NCBI RefSeq assembly: GCF_000499845.2
Contig: NC_023754.2
Span: 25,268,611 to 25,332,610 of the forward strand
Length of the DNA: 64,000 nt
Direction of reading: 5' to 3'
Source: Phaseolus vulgaris
Taxonomy: Eukaryota; Streptophyta; Magnoliopsida; Fabales; Fabaceae
The position numbers were made by a program, and so were the translations under genes. Numbering within the stretch: position 1 is the first letter of the stretch; each line of letters starts with the position of its first letter. Below, one piece after another: positions 13,842 through 25,535 of this stretch. Under the pieces are notes generated by a model, which saw only the letters and a list, made by a program, of their open reading frames with translations, had not been told where the DNA came from and searched no databases.

Positions 13842-16074
13842 ACGTAAATTCGAAGCTTACATGCTGATAAATTAATACTGTCATTTTTATTTACGTAACT
13901 AGGACTGGCATTATTGCGTAGACTGGCCAGAGGACTGAGTTTTGAAGTGAGTTTCTAAGTAGAATAGTTATTTCCTGACATGGATTGTCTGTATTTATCC
14001 CTTGCACTATTGCTAGATCTCGATTATCAACCATCAACCCAAAAGATGGAATCAAGTATTCAACTTGTAGGTTATATACCTAATACCCCAGTAGAAATCA
14101 AGGTGTTGAAAAGGTGTCTTCATTTCATGTCTGTTGCTTCTGTCCTCCTCAGGTTGCCAATATCGTAGTGGACAGGGTTAAAGGAATGGGCATTGGTTTT
14201 CGTTGCAAGCTTTTCTGGTGAAAGGCAATTGAATGGAAAAAATTATGCATTTGAAATTCAAATATATTCCTCGTGGCAAAATGTATACAACAATGACTAA
14301 AATTTAAATGCTCTCGACATATTAAATACAGTTTTAGCATATCCAATTTCCGGAAGTTGCTGCTTGTGCACGCTTGGTGCAGTAGCACTTGATTCAAACA
14401 TTGAAAGTTCAAATTCTTTCTTATTATAGTTTGCTTCACCAATATAAAGTGCAAGGGCTTGGTGTGACTTCTTCTATTGATAGTAATGAGAAAACGTCAA
14501 GTAAAAATAGTTTTGGAGGTGGAAGCAATTACAATGTACATAATAGTAGTGCTTGATTTTGGAAAAGGGTTGTAATAATATTTAAATGAATTGTTTCATT
14601 TTGGCTCCCCATGTCCAAGACACTGTCTCCACGGTTCGCTGCCTAAATATTTTTGTTCAATTTTTTTAAAATTTGTATTACTGTCTAAATGATTCCCAGA
14701 ATGAATACATTAGTGATATTTACTATATTTTCAATCATACATTTATCTGATTTCTAGTAGAAATCAAAGCAGTATTGGTTAATGCACTCGAATTTTAGGG
14801 ACTGGATTTGCTTGAATTGCTTTGCAATGAAGGCAAAATATGAGTTTAACAAATTCAGGCGTCAATATAACGTTTTGACAGTCTCATTCATGTGATATAA
14901 TTTTGACATTAGTGTTTTCACTATAATCACTCCTCTCTCAATATATATATATATATATATATATAATTTTTTGTGACTAGGAATAGTTAACATAAATTTT
15001 CCAAAAATAATTTTTTATAGAAACAGAAGTTACACTTTCATACATAAATGTATTTCATTTACTATTTATTTTGATTTTTATTTTTGTTGAGGAGGGAAGC
15101 TAAGCTTTAAACATTTTTATAAGTGTTGGAGTATTTTAAAAGGCTCCCTTTACTAATTTTATTTTTTGTTCATAAAAAAACTATTTATTAAACTTTATCT
15201 CATAATATATTTAAAAAAATTAATTAATTCAAGAGATATTAAGGATCGAGTCTTATCAAATAGAACAAATGTCATCACTTCTAACTGGAGTCTTATAATA
15301 AGTTTACAAATGTTAACTTTCAACAATCTAACCATTAAATTATAATACTTTATTTAGTATTCACAATTTTTTATAAAGTTTGAAATGTATTTGATACTTT
15401 ATTAAATAAATTTAAGTAATTTTATATTATAGTTTTCTAATTATAAGTGGATGTTACCTAAGATAACTTGTTATATATATTTAAATTACTTAAAATTTAA
15501 AGAAGACGATTGATCAGACAATATCAAAATATTCAATGATAAAATATTTTACATGAATAAAGGTTTACATTGATAAAAATGATTTGTTATCAAAAGCAAT
15601 TAAAAAAATCTCTTTACTAAGATTGACACCTAAAGTTTCATTTGATCTTGTCCCTAGGACATGTTAATTAATCCGTCAATGGTGTATCTTGTTTATTCAA
15701 TTATTGTGTATATGGTGAGCATGTTTGATTCAACACAGTCCACCACTAACTTATTTTATTTCCAACATAACCCCATCCGTTGAACTGGTAATTTTGATTC
15801 TAAAATCTTAGATACACAAGATTCATGAATGAATTTATACATACTGTCACTGTTTCGCAGCTACACAACCATGGGTTCCAATCATCTAGTCAACCAACCC
15901 ACGTCTTTGTTGGCTAAATGTACACCAATCAATTCCTGATGAGTAACTCTCTAATCAAACAATTCACAGCATGCATGGCTTCTTCAATCGTGTGCACCAC
16001 CTTCTTAATTTACTCTTCTATTTGCCATGTATATAACTCCATCACCCATTTGCTGGCGATCAAATTCTCAAGCT
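13842..16074. other. 3' flank of CFIm25 and AT-rich spacer
   Basis: The first few hundred bases probably hold the CFIm25 3' UTR. Beyond that the sequence is AT-rich with an (AT)n run at 14940-14965. The last 50 bp carry a TATATAAC at about 16030-16037, the probable TATA box of the first pectate lyase. No other gene is recognised. Confidence 0.5.
14940..14965. repeat. (AT)n microsatellite
   Basis: Uninterrupted AT dinucleotide run about 1 kb downstream of the CFIm25 gene. Confidence 0.85.
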
Positions 16075-17774
16075 ATGGCCACTTTAACCATTCTCCTAGT
16101 GCTCTCAGCATGCATTCTACCCACCTTAGCTTCACCACTGAATAACAGAGATTCAACAAAGGAGTTCAATGCCCTCTCTCCTATTCCAAACTATATCACC
16201 AAGAGTAGCCCTCAGAATGCTGTTATGAACACAATAGATTCATGCTGGCGAGCCAAAACAAATTGGGCTTCTAATCGCCAATCCTTGGCTGATTGTGCAA
16301 TTGGCTTTGGCAAAGATGCCATAGGAGGAAAATTTGGTGATGTATATGAAGTCACTGACCCTTCTGACGACCCTGTAGACCCAAAACCTGGCACACTTCG
16401 TTATGGTGCAATCCAGACAGAACCCCTTTGGATAACTTTCGGCAAGGACATGGTTATCACGCTGAAGAATGAGCTCATGCTGAATAGCTACAAGACCATT
16501 GATGGGAGAGGAGCCAAAGTGGAGATTGCAAATGGGGCTTGCATTACGATACAAGGTGTTAGCCATGTAATCATACATGGAATTGGCATTCATGATTGTA
16601 AACCGGGTGTGGGTGGCATGGTTAGGAGCACTCCTGAGCATGTTGGGTATCGTGAAGGCTCTGATGGAGATGCCATTAGCATATTTGCCTCCTCCAATGT
16701 GTGGATTGACCATTGCTTTTTGGCTCGTTCCACCGATGGTCTCATTGATGTTATTCATGCCTCAACTGCAGTCACCATCTCTAACAATTACTTCACCCAC
16801 CACGACAAAGTAAGAAACATAAAAAACATACTCCTCTTCTTTCTTTTTTTAACCTTTCTTTTCATTACCATGATTTTTTATGTATTTTTTTATTCATCTA
16901 CCAACTTTACTAATAACTAATCTCCACATTACACAGTACTTTACCAATAACTAATCTCCATATTACATGGTACTAATGACATAGAACCAGTTAATAGAAG
17001 AATTTTTGAGTTGAAAATAGAGTTTTTTCACTCAAGAAACATCTATAATTTGTATCCAGAGGCTCATATTAATGAGCATCTGTTCTATGCACTCTTTGCA
17101 GGTGATGCTGCTAGGGCACAGTGATGAATACAGCGCGGATAAAGTCATGAAAGTAACAGTAGCTTTTAACCGCTTTGCCAGTGACTTAATAGAAAGAATG
17201 CCAAGGTAAAAGAGTGGTTTTTGAAGTACATATTTTTTTTTTCATTACAAGATTCAATTCCTTCAATTAATGTTAAAATATTTCTTTATTTGGATGATGA
17301 AATGCATGCAGGGTGAGATTTGGTTATGCCCATGTGGTGAACAACCGGTATGACGAGTGGGTGATGTATGCCATTGGTGGCAGTGCCAACCCTACCATTT
17401 TCAGTGAAGGAAACTATTTTACGGCTTCAGATGATTCTGCTGCAAAACAGGTAACTAAGAAGCACGAGGACTTCTCCTCACAGATTGTAGCAGGTTAATA
17501 ACATATTAAGCATTTCAGTTTGTGTTACTGAATGTGGTTCATTGGTTGGTGACAGGTTACCAAGAGGGAAAGTAGTGAAGGTTGGAATAATTGGAAATGG
17601 AGGAGTTTTGGAGATGAATTCTTAAATGGTGCTTATTTTGTGCCATCTGGGTATGGAAGTTGCACCCCATTGTATTCAGATGCTCAAACTTTTATAGCGG
17701 CCAAGGCATCCATGGTGCCCTTTTTAACTCTCAATGCAGGGCCACTTAACTGTGTTGTTGGCAAAGCTTGTTAA
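16075..17774 (+). CDS. Pectate lyase (polysaccharide lyase family 1), tandem copy 1
   Basis: Secreted calcium-dependent lyase cleaving de-esterified homogalacturonan by beta-elimination. Four exons: 16075-16809, 17102-17205, 17312-17450, 17556-17774; 398 residues. Signal peptide about 1-20 ([20 protein letters not shown]), then a spacer of about 35 residues absent from copy 2, then IDSCW and NWASNRQ. The parallel beta-helix core shows [29 protein letters not shown] and [18 protein letters not shown]. The catalytic-Arg motif RxPxxR is R277-P279-R282, followed by FGYAHVVNN. The C-terminus ends in GKAC, as in copy 2. The start follows a TATA-like box about 45 bp upstream; longer upstream frames lack a signal peptide next to the core. 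Plant family-1 lyases include pollen-allergen homologues. Expression site is unknown. Confidence 0.95.
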
Positions 17775-19714
17775 TTTGGCTCAACATTTTCACCCTTCTT
17801 CTTTATTTCTTTTTATGATTTTGTGTCTTGAAGCTCCAATAATTTTCAGTCATTTACACTTAGCACAGAGAGTGAAATAGTGTTGCAACCATAGCATACC
17901 AGAGTGCATCTTCTGTTCTTTCTTATTATATTCCAAATCAATTTTCCAATCAACATCATATTTTTCTTAAATTCATTTCTAAAAAAGTTTGGTATCTATG
18001 GTTCTCGACGTGTTACCAACAAATTGTCATTGTAAGTGCATGTGGATAATTTTGACTGATCATCTACACAATGTACTTATCAATATTTTTTTTTTTTTCA
18101 ATTACATTATACTATTGATAATCCATATATTTCTCTCTAATGGCTGGTTAAGATTTTGGTGTTCGTGGATCATATTTAAATAATTTTATATTATGGTCTT
18201 AATTTTCACCAATTTATTTAGTGGAATAATCCTTGGTCATATAATAAACTAATATCTCGTGCAAGTCATTAACTACTTTTGCCGTTATCAAACATGACAA
18301 TTACATGCAAATGTTAAACCGTATTCCCAATTAATAGATTTTAGTGTGAGGGTAGGTAAATAAGTTAATTAAGAACTAACTTAATAGTATTTATTGAATA
18401 AAAATATATTTACAATTTGTATTATAGCTACTTTTAAAAGTAACTTTATCTTAATAAAGTTGTTCATAATTTTATTTAAATGAAAATTAATATAAAAATC
18501 ATAAGCAGTTTTTTGAATTTGAAGTATTTTCTTAAACAACCCTCTTATCGTGACCTTAGACTTTTCTTTATCACGTCTTTGGTATAAATTGAAAGTTTAT
18601 GTTTTCTTTCCTTATTTCTTTAATTAAAAAGTGGTACATATGATAAATCTCTAAAAATATGCTAGACAGTCCCTTCTCAAGTTGTTAATATTCTTTTCTT
18701 TCAAGTGTGTCACTTTTTAAAACTTTAACTAAATTTGGGCCTGCCAAAAAAATAAATATTTTTATGAATTCCACAAATTTTGTACGGATTTTGTTCAGTG
18801 TTTAATTTTCTTTGTTGTTGGTTGAAGTAGTCTTGTAATATCAAGACAATAACAGTAAATAACAAGAGAAATGCTATGAAGAAAATGTTATCTAAATGTT
18901 TAGTGCATGTTTTTACTATTGAAGTGGTGGGCATGGAAAACTTTTTCCTAAAAAAATAAAATAAAAAAATAAAATGATTTCTTTTTTATAATTTAAAATT
19001 AGATCATACATATAATATAAATTTTGAAAAATTAAATATTTTTTTTACAAATTAATTTATATATAACTTAATTTTAAATTCTATATAAATTAAAAATAAA
19101 ATTTTAAGAATTTAAATGGGAGAATTTTATACATTTATGTATAAATTATTTTAATTTATGAAAAAACTAATTTTATAAATATAGTTGTCCAAACAAATAA
19201 ATAATTTAATTTAATTAAACAAATTAACCAAGAAGAAAGAAGAGTTTGAACTCTTAATCCTAAACCCTAAACTCTTACATCCTTAATATTCTCTTAATTT
19301 CGTAAAAAAGAATTATATGTAGATATAGGTAGATTTAGTAACGAGTTGTGACACAAATACTTTTTAAACTATCTTCACCAATGTATAATATTAAATCAAT
19401 TTTTAAGTTGTTATTTTTAGGTTACACATTATAACTTACTAGCTTGTATTAATAATATCAAAATTGGATGCAACTGACCAATCATATAAGAACTAAGTGA
19501 ACCAATCAAATGTCTAGCTCAAATAAATAATAGAACCAACATAAAGAAAAACCAATTAAAATGTTGAAAAAGAAGATTAAGTGAATTTTTTAGTACAGTA
19601 TATTATATTGATTTTTTTCTTTTTAAAAAAATTTAAATTATTTGTTATTTTTTACGCAAACTTCTTATTTTAATGCTATTATATATTCAGCATCATGTAT
19701 TATATACGTATGTC

Positions 19715-19865
19715 AATATAGTCTCACATTGCTCAAGAGTTGAGACAAATGGTAGTTTATATACTTTCTTTTTCCTCAACACATTGAGACACCTTTTAAG
19801 TATAAAACCGTGACAGAGCATCGACCTCCAAAACAGATAATACCTCAGATGCGACGGCAACAATA
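19715..19865. repeat. Possible interspersed repeat fragment
   Basis: Includes AGTCTCACATTGCTCAAGAG, TGAGACACCTTTTAAG and CCAAAACAGATAATACC. The TCYCACAT and ACAGATAATA strings recall end regions of dispersed dicot repeats (from memory). No ends or target duplication are seen, so the family is not assigned. Confidence 0.3.
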
Positions 19866-20075
19866 TATATTTCATTTTATAACAAATTTTGTTTATATAT
19901 TTCCTTTATTTGTGGTATTTTTAATTTTGTTTATTTTAAGACTTTTTTTTGGTTCACAAAATTTGAACATGGATGTTAGAGTTTTACCATAACTTACACA
20001 TATTGTTGAACCATATAATCTATACTCTTTATTTATTTATTTTTTAAAAAATAATACTTGGGTTAATTAAGAAAC

Positions 20076-20518
20076 GGTCTCTTAATAGAGAATATAGATC
20101 TATTTCATAAAGTAATAAATATATTCATCCTCAATTTCTTTTACAAACTATCATTTTTTATCATTCTTGCTGATAAAAAAAAATAAAAATTCTTGATCCA
20201 GTTTTAGTGCATATTATATTCAATTTATTCCGTAATTGTCATTTAATTTGCATTTCTCTTTATTTCAATTATATTCTTCAATTGTTTTCATTGAAAATAG
20301 CTGAAATCTCGTATAAGGTCTCTTAATAAAGAATATAGATCTATTTCAGAAAGTAATAAATATATTTATCCTCAATTTCTTTTACAAATTATCATTCTTG
20401 GTCCGGTTTTAGTGCATATTATATTCAATTTATTCCGTAATTGTATAATTTGCATTTCTCTTTAATTCAATTATATTCTTCAACTGTTTTCATTGAAAAT
20501 AACTGAAATCGTATGAGG
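20076..20518. repeat. Direct tandem duplication of about 240 bp
   Basis: Unit 1 (20076-20316) and unit 2 (20317-20518) both run from GGTCTCTTAATAR through AATATAGATCTATTTCA, TTTAGTGCATATTATATTC and CATTGAAAATARCTGAAATC. Unit 2 is shorter, mainly because it lacks bases around unit 1's poly-A-containing middle. No coding potential is seen. Confidence 0.85.
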
Positions 20519-21288
20519 TGTATGAATAAACTGTTTAAATAAGTTTACATTTTTTTTATTTAAAAATGGTCGAATTTTAATAATAAAGACCGAATAATGA
20601 TTCAATTATAAAAAAAATATGCTAAATTTATTAAGATCTTAGAGATATAATGATGTTTTAAGTGAATACAAAGTTTAAAGATGTAAAAATTAGATTGAGT
20701 GTATTTTTTAGAAAATAAATGTATATTTATAAACTTTTAGGGTTAATTAAATATACAATGGTTAACAAATATTGGAATAATTAGTTTATTATAATACTTG
20801 TGACTAACAAAAATGAGTTTTCAAATTTGTAGTGATTTGACCCAATTATATTCTGAATATTTTTGTACTGGTATATTAAAATAGTTATTTATACAAAAAC
20901 TTTTTTAGAGAAATTAGTTTTTAAATGTTAGTGGTGGAACTAAACTAGCAGTCTCATTAACATACTAAATTGAATAATGTTTGTGAAAGTCAAAGACTAA
21001 ATAATTTGGTACTATAATTTAGAAATTTAATCAGTGTATAATCAAACTTAAAACATGCGACATTAGGCATGTATTTACATTTTTGTTATCCTTGAGTGGA
21101 ATTTTAGATGGTAATTGCCAATTAGCATAGTCAAACAATAAGCACAACAACACTCGTGCATCCACGTTTTGGTTAGTTCAATTAAGAAAAGCAAAGAAAT
21201 TAAAAGTCAAACCTCTGAAGTGAATGCACAACCTCATCTAACATCTATTAAATGCACTCACTCCATTGGTTGCCTAAGCCTTACAAGC

Positions 21289-22687
21289 ATGGCAACCTCT
21301 TCCTTACTCTTGTTTTCATGCTTCATACTACTCCTTGCAAGTTCATCACAAAGTGCAGTTCTAAACAAAATAGACTCATGCAGGCTTGCCAAATCCAATT
21401 GGGCATCAAATCGCCAAGCCTTGGCTGATTGTGTCATTGGCTTTGGAAAAGATGCGATTGGAGGCAAATATGGAGCAATATATAAAGTCACAGATCCCTC
21501 TGATGATCCTATAAGCCCAAAACCAGGCACACTTCGCTATGGTGTGGTGCAAACACAACCCCTTTGGATCATTTTTGCCAAAGATATGACTATTAAGCTC
21601 AAGAACGAGCTTATCATGAATAGCTACAAGACCATTGATGGAAGAGGTGCTAAAGTGGAGATTACAAATGGGCCTTGCATTACAATACAAGGTGTTAGCC
21701 ATGTTATCATCCATGGCATTAGCATCCATGATTGTAAACCAAGCAAGGCTGGCCTTGTAATGAGCACCCCATCTCATGTTGGCCATCGCCAAGGCTCTGA
21801 TGGAGATGGCATTAGCATATTTGCCTCCTCAAATGTTTGGATTGATCACTGTTTCTTTGCTCGTTGTTTTGATGGCTTGATTGATGTTATTCACGCCTCA
21901 ACTGCCATTACCATTTCTAACAATTACTTTACCCAGCATGACAAAGTAAGTGTTACCATTCTCACCCATTCCTCTTAACATGTTTTAGTTGTTTTTCAAA
22001 CATCCTATTTGTACTCATTTTTTTTGGATGGTACTGTTCCTTGACTGCAGGTTATGCTACTAGGACACAGCGACGTGTACACGGCAGATAAAATAATGAA
22101 AGTAACAATAGCCTTCAACCGATTTGCTAGTGGTCTAATTGAAAGGATGCCAAGGTGAGAGTGTATTTTATAGATTGAATTTCCATGGAACAGGTTTAAA
22201 AAAGTATATATATTAACTGGTTTGTATGCATGCAGGGTGAGATTTGGTTATGCCCATGTGGTGAACAACAAATATGATGCGTGGAAGATGTATGCTATAG
22301 GTGGCAGTTCTAACCCAACCATTCTAAGTGAAGCAAACTACTATGTAGCTCCGAATGACCCTGCTTCAAAACAGGTAAGGAAAGGAATATAATCAAAGTA
22401 ACATGAAATGAAACACCCTGCCCCATTAATACATGACAACAGAGATTGAGTTGGCTTCTTGATGACAGGTTACCAAGAGGGAAATGAAGGGAAAATTGAA
22501 GAGTTGGAAATGGAGGTCTTCTAAGGATGCATTCCTAAACGGTGCTTATTTTGTTCCATCAGGCTATGGAAGTTGTGACCCAAACTATTCACCTTCTCAA
22601 TCTTTTACTGCTGCACCTGCTTCGTTGGTTCCCGCTATAACTCTAAACGCAGGTCCCCTAACTTGTGTTGCTGGTAAAGCATGTTAG
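21289..22687 (+). CDS. Pectate lyase (polysaccharide lyase family 1), tandem copy 2
   Basis: Four exons: 21289-21945, 22051-22154, 22236-22374, 22469-22687; 372 residues. Exons 2-4 have exactly the same lengths as in copy 1 (104, 139, 219 bp), showing tandem duplication. Signal peptide about 1-23 ([18 protein letters not shown]), joined almost directly to LNKIDSC, without copy 1's spacer. The core landmarks are the same: [44 protein letters not shown]. RxPxxR is R251-P253-R256. The frame is open upstream to 21169, but the 40 extra residues carry no signal sequence and would precede the TATA-like box, so 21289 is chosen. It is a predicted cell-wall pectin lyase, convergent with the GUB_WAK gene whose stop lies 374 bp further right. 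Confidence 0.95.
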
Positions 22688-23060
22688 TTTTGTGTTGCAA
22701 GCTGCATTTGTATCTTTCTCTCTCTCAGCTTTTTTGTTTTGATTGATTCCCGAAGACTCAATTTGGAGTCATGTATCAGAGTAGGCCAATTAACTCCTTT
22801 GCAGAATTGTGACACATGCCAGATTCGTTTCGTAAGGATTATTGTAAAAAAAAAGTGTAAAGGATATGATTCTCCAGCAGAGTACTTTATCTCTAATAGA
22901 CTATACATAAACCCGACATTAGTAAAGAACACCATATCAAACTAGGAAAAATTGGGATGCTATTCAATGACTGTATAATTATGGTATATATAAATAAATA
23001 AACACAATAAAACAGTAACAAAAGGAAGATGTTTGTGCGGTTCACATCATTTGGAGATCT
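22688..23060. other. Convergent 3' intergenic region
   Basis: Holds the 3' UTRs of pectate lyase copy 2 (plus) and the GUB_WAK gene (minus). Only incidental short frames are present. Confidence 0.5.
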
Positions 23061-24509
23061 TCAGAATAGCCTATTTTCGTTGCTTTGGACTCCACATGTG
23101 ACTGGTGCTTTAGCCCTCACTTTCTTCAAGTACCAAACAGCAGCTCCAATTCCAAATGCACCCGCAACGGAAAAGCCCGTAACTGTCCCTGCACCCACAA
23201 TTCCAGCGTGCACAACCCCAAACATAAGCATAATCATCCACTACAAAATCTAACATTAAATTACATCTATATGAACCGTATTTAATCTCTGTACCTGCTA
23301 TTACATGGACCCTCCTATTGTGCCTTGCAATGTCATAATCTGCCGAACAACCAATAGTCTATAACGCACTTAAGTAAAGTTAAACACTTCAACTAATCTT
23401 TTGATCCACATAAGTGACAATCATTCAGTAATTAATTTCTGGAAAAAAAAAGTTATTCAGTTTTAGCTTGTAAAAAGATAAAAACTTGAACATTTTAGAG
23501 ACAAAAAAACATAACAAATTAACAGCCAACTGATGTGTACTAATAAGGCCATATGACGACTAAAACTTAATATCTGATTTGATGTTAAATACTTAACTAG
23601 CCCATGTCTAGGTGGTAGTTTTGTGGTATCTGATAATGAAGAAAAACATAACTAGTATAATCTTAAAAGAGTATTGAACTTGAATATACCTTTGCAATGA
23701 GTTGTGGAGTTTCCATCCTTACAAAGACACATGAAGCTCTGGTTGAGCGTGTCAAATCCACAAGTCCCACCTCCTTTCAAAGGGTCCTGGCACTGAAGGC
23801 AGCGCGTGGTAACAGGGATATCAAAATCAACTCTGATCCCATATTCCGGAACCTGATCATAAGGCATAGGAGCACCAACGTTCTTCCAATAAACACTTGC
23901 ATAACTGGTGCAATACTTAAGCATCAACCTAAGGGACTCGGTGGCTTTGGGATAGTACGAACAACAAGTACTACGAGGGAGCGCAAAGGAGCACCCAGGC
24001 AAGTGCCTGCAGAGATAGCTAGCACTGTCACAGGAAGAGTCACAGTGTTCAGGGAAATGCTCACAGAATATGGGCTTGGGCTGAATGATGACGTTGTCCT
24101 CACTGCAGTTGAAGAACATGTACTCGTTCTGAGGAGAGAGCTTGAAGTGGGTGCTGCTGTCCAAACTGAAGGGTCTAGTGGGACGAAACCTCTCACCATC
24201 CTCGCAGCTCCACATGAAGGGATCAGTGACCACAACGTGTGGATCAGCGTAGCTAACGTTGCGAACCGGGTATCTTCCCGAAGGGGTTCTGAGTTCTAGT
24301 TTTCCCGAGCTGGAACATGCGAAAATGTGTCTGTAGTATGGGCTTCCGCATCCGTCGTCGATGCCGAATGGGTACTTGATGGGGATGTCCCCGCAGGATG
24401 TTCTGCAGACGCTGGATTGAGATGTTGTGAGAGTGAGAGACGATGAGAAAATGAGTAGTGATAATGAGATTGTGTGAATGAGGTTGTTGTGTGTGTGAGT
24501 CATAGCCAT
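23061..24509 (-). CDS. Kinase-less wall-associated-kinase-like protein (GUB_WAK domain, one TM)
   Basis: Extracellular protein with a galacturonan-binding GUB_WAK module and a cysteine-rich WAK-associated region, but no kinase. Three exons: 23690-24509, 23295-23339, 23061-23188; 330 residues. Signal peptide about 1-30; VCRTSCGDIPIKYPFGIDDGCG starts the GUB_WAK domain. Cys-rich segments include CRHLPGCSFALPRSTCCSYYP and TRCLQCQDPLKGGGTCGF. A glycine/alanine-rich membrane span (about 286-309) is followed by WYLKKVRAK and a short tail ending NENRLF. The exon 2 and 3 borders were chosen by frame: AG|AT...CAG|GT and GTGCAG|GG. In the WAK family this ectodomain binds pectin. A TATA box lies at 24616-24622. 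Ligand binding without a kinase suggests a wall tether or co-receptor (inference). Confidence 0.9.
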
Positions 24510-24615
24510 GAGAGACTTTCTGAATCACTAGATGGTCTTTTGAATCAGAAGTAGACACAAGTAAGTATAGGTTGTGAGAGTGGAAGAAAAGAAGAAGAAT
24601 ATTGGTGAAATGTTC

Positions 24616-24622
24616 TTTTATA
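24616..24622 (-). promoter_or_regulatory. TATA box of the GUB_WAK gene
   Basis: TATAAAA on the minus strand, about 110 bp upstream of the ATG. Confidence 0.5.
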
Positions 24623-24999
24623 GTGTTCTTTTGCTTTTATTCCCTTTTTTTTTCTCCTTGCTTGTTGCTTTTGCTTTCTGCATTGTCAAGCTGTGATACA
24701 ACATGAAGAGAGAGAGGTAGACTCTTCCTTGTGAAGAAAATATAAAGTACTACAGTTTGGAACCACTAGTCACAATAATATTTAACATTAGACTAATCTA
24801 TTTATTTTTAAGGTTTAATTACCTTTTTCATCCCTATATTTATAGTCAATAGTCAATTTGGTAGAGTGGTTTTTAAAAAATTCAATTTGGTCCCTAAGTT
24901 TTTTAAAATGTATTCAAAATGGTCATTTCTGTTAAATATCACCAAACGGTGTTAAGTGGTGCTTATGTGGCAGACACATGTAAGTTACGTGGATGGTGC

Positions 25000-25473
25000 A
25001 AACAGATTAGTGTCATAAACAATTAAGCAAGAAAATTCAGAGCAAGCAGAGGTCAATCTCATCAAAGACTAAATAAATGAAGGAAAACTGATGTTATAAT
25101 AATATAAAGGTAAAGTATGTAAAAGTAATACAAAAGATATGTAATACATTAGAACATAAAGCACAAGCAGATTTTCTTCACTAATGAATCCATAAGAGCT
25201 ACCACAGTTTGGTCCTATAATAATTGTTTTTCAAAATACATATGTTTAGAAATGAGTGAGTTCACCATGGGGACGCAGCTCACCATCGTAACTCAGGATC
25301 GCATCACAAAATCGAATGAAGGGAGCACACCTCCAAATGGAATCGAAGCAAGGAAGCGCACCACAGAATCCAACCAGGGGAGCAATCCTAGTATCAGAAA
25401 CCCTAAATCAGAAATTCAAAATCCCAATTTGAATAACCTAAACCCTAATTCAGTATTCACCAAAGTAATGTAA
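25000..25473. other. Internal segment of the Mutator-like element
   Basis: Non-TIR filler. Its right part (about 25250-25440) is less AT-rich than its surroundings and has an open frame at 25252-25473 with a low-complexity Asn/Ser-rich translation of no known family. On the minus strand it resembles a plant 5' leader with AGGGTTT followed by an ATG context. It may be a captured host fragment (Pack-MULE style), but the source is unknown. Confidence 0.35.
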
Positions 25474-25535
25474 GCACAATCCACGTAACTTACATGTGTC
25501 TGCCACATAAGCACCACTTAACGCCGTTTGGTGAT

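Larger units (their letters stand above)
17775..21288. other. Intergenic region between the pectate lyase genes
   Basis: Mostly AT-rich. Contains a repeat-like fragment at about 19715-19865 and a tandem duplication at 20076-20518, both listed separately. A short telomere-like CCTAAACCCTAAAC lies near 19259-19272. The last 50 bp hold the probable TATA-like CTATTAAAT (21244-21252) for copy 2. No gene is recognised. Confidence 0.5.

Noticed and set aside
15918..16145. 75-residue plus-strand frame at the start of pectate lyase copy 1
   Set aside because: It is in another frame and lies largely upstream of the probable TATA box.
21169..21288. 40-residue N-terminal extension of pectate lyase copy 2
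   Set aside because: Polar, would displace the signal peptide, and has no counterpart in copy 1.
23697..24299. 200-residue plus-strand open frame antisense to the GUB_WAK gene
   Set aside because: It is an antisense shadow of a coding exon; the minus-strand reading has a clear domain, signal peptide and matched splicing.
25252..25473. 73-residue frame inside the Mutator-like element
   Set aside because: Low-complexity translation, ends at the TIR, no resemblance to transposase or any family.
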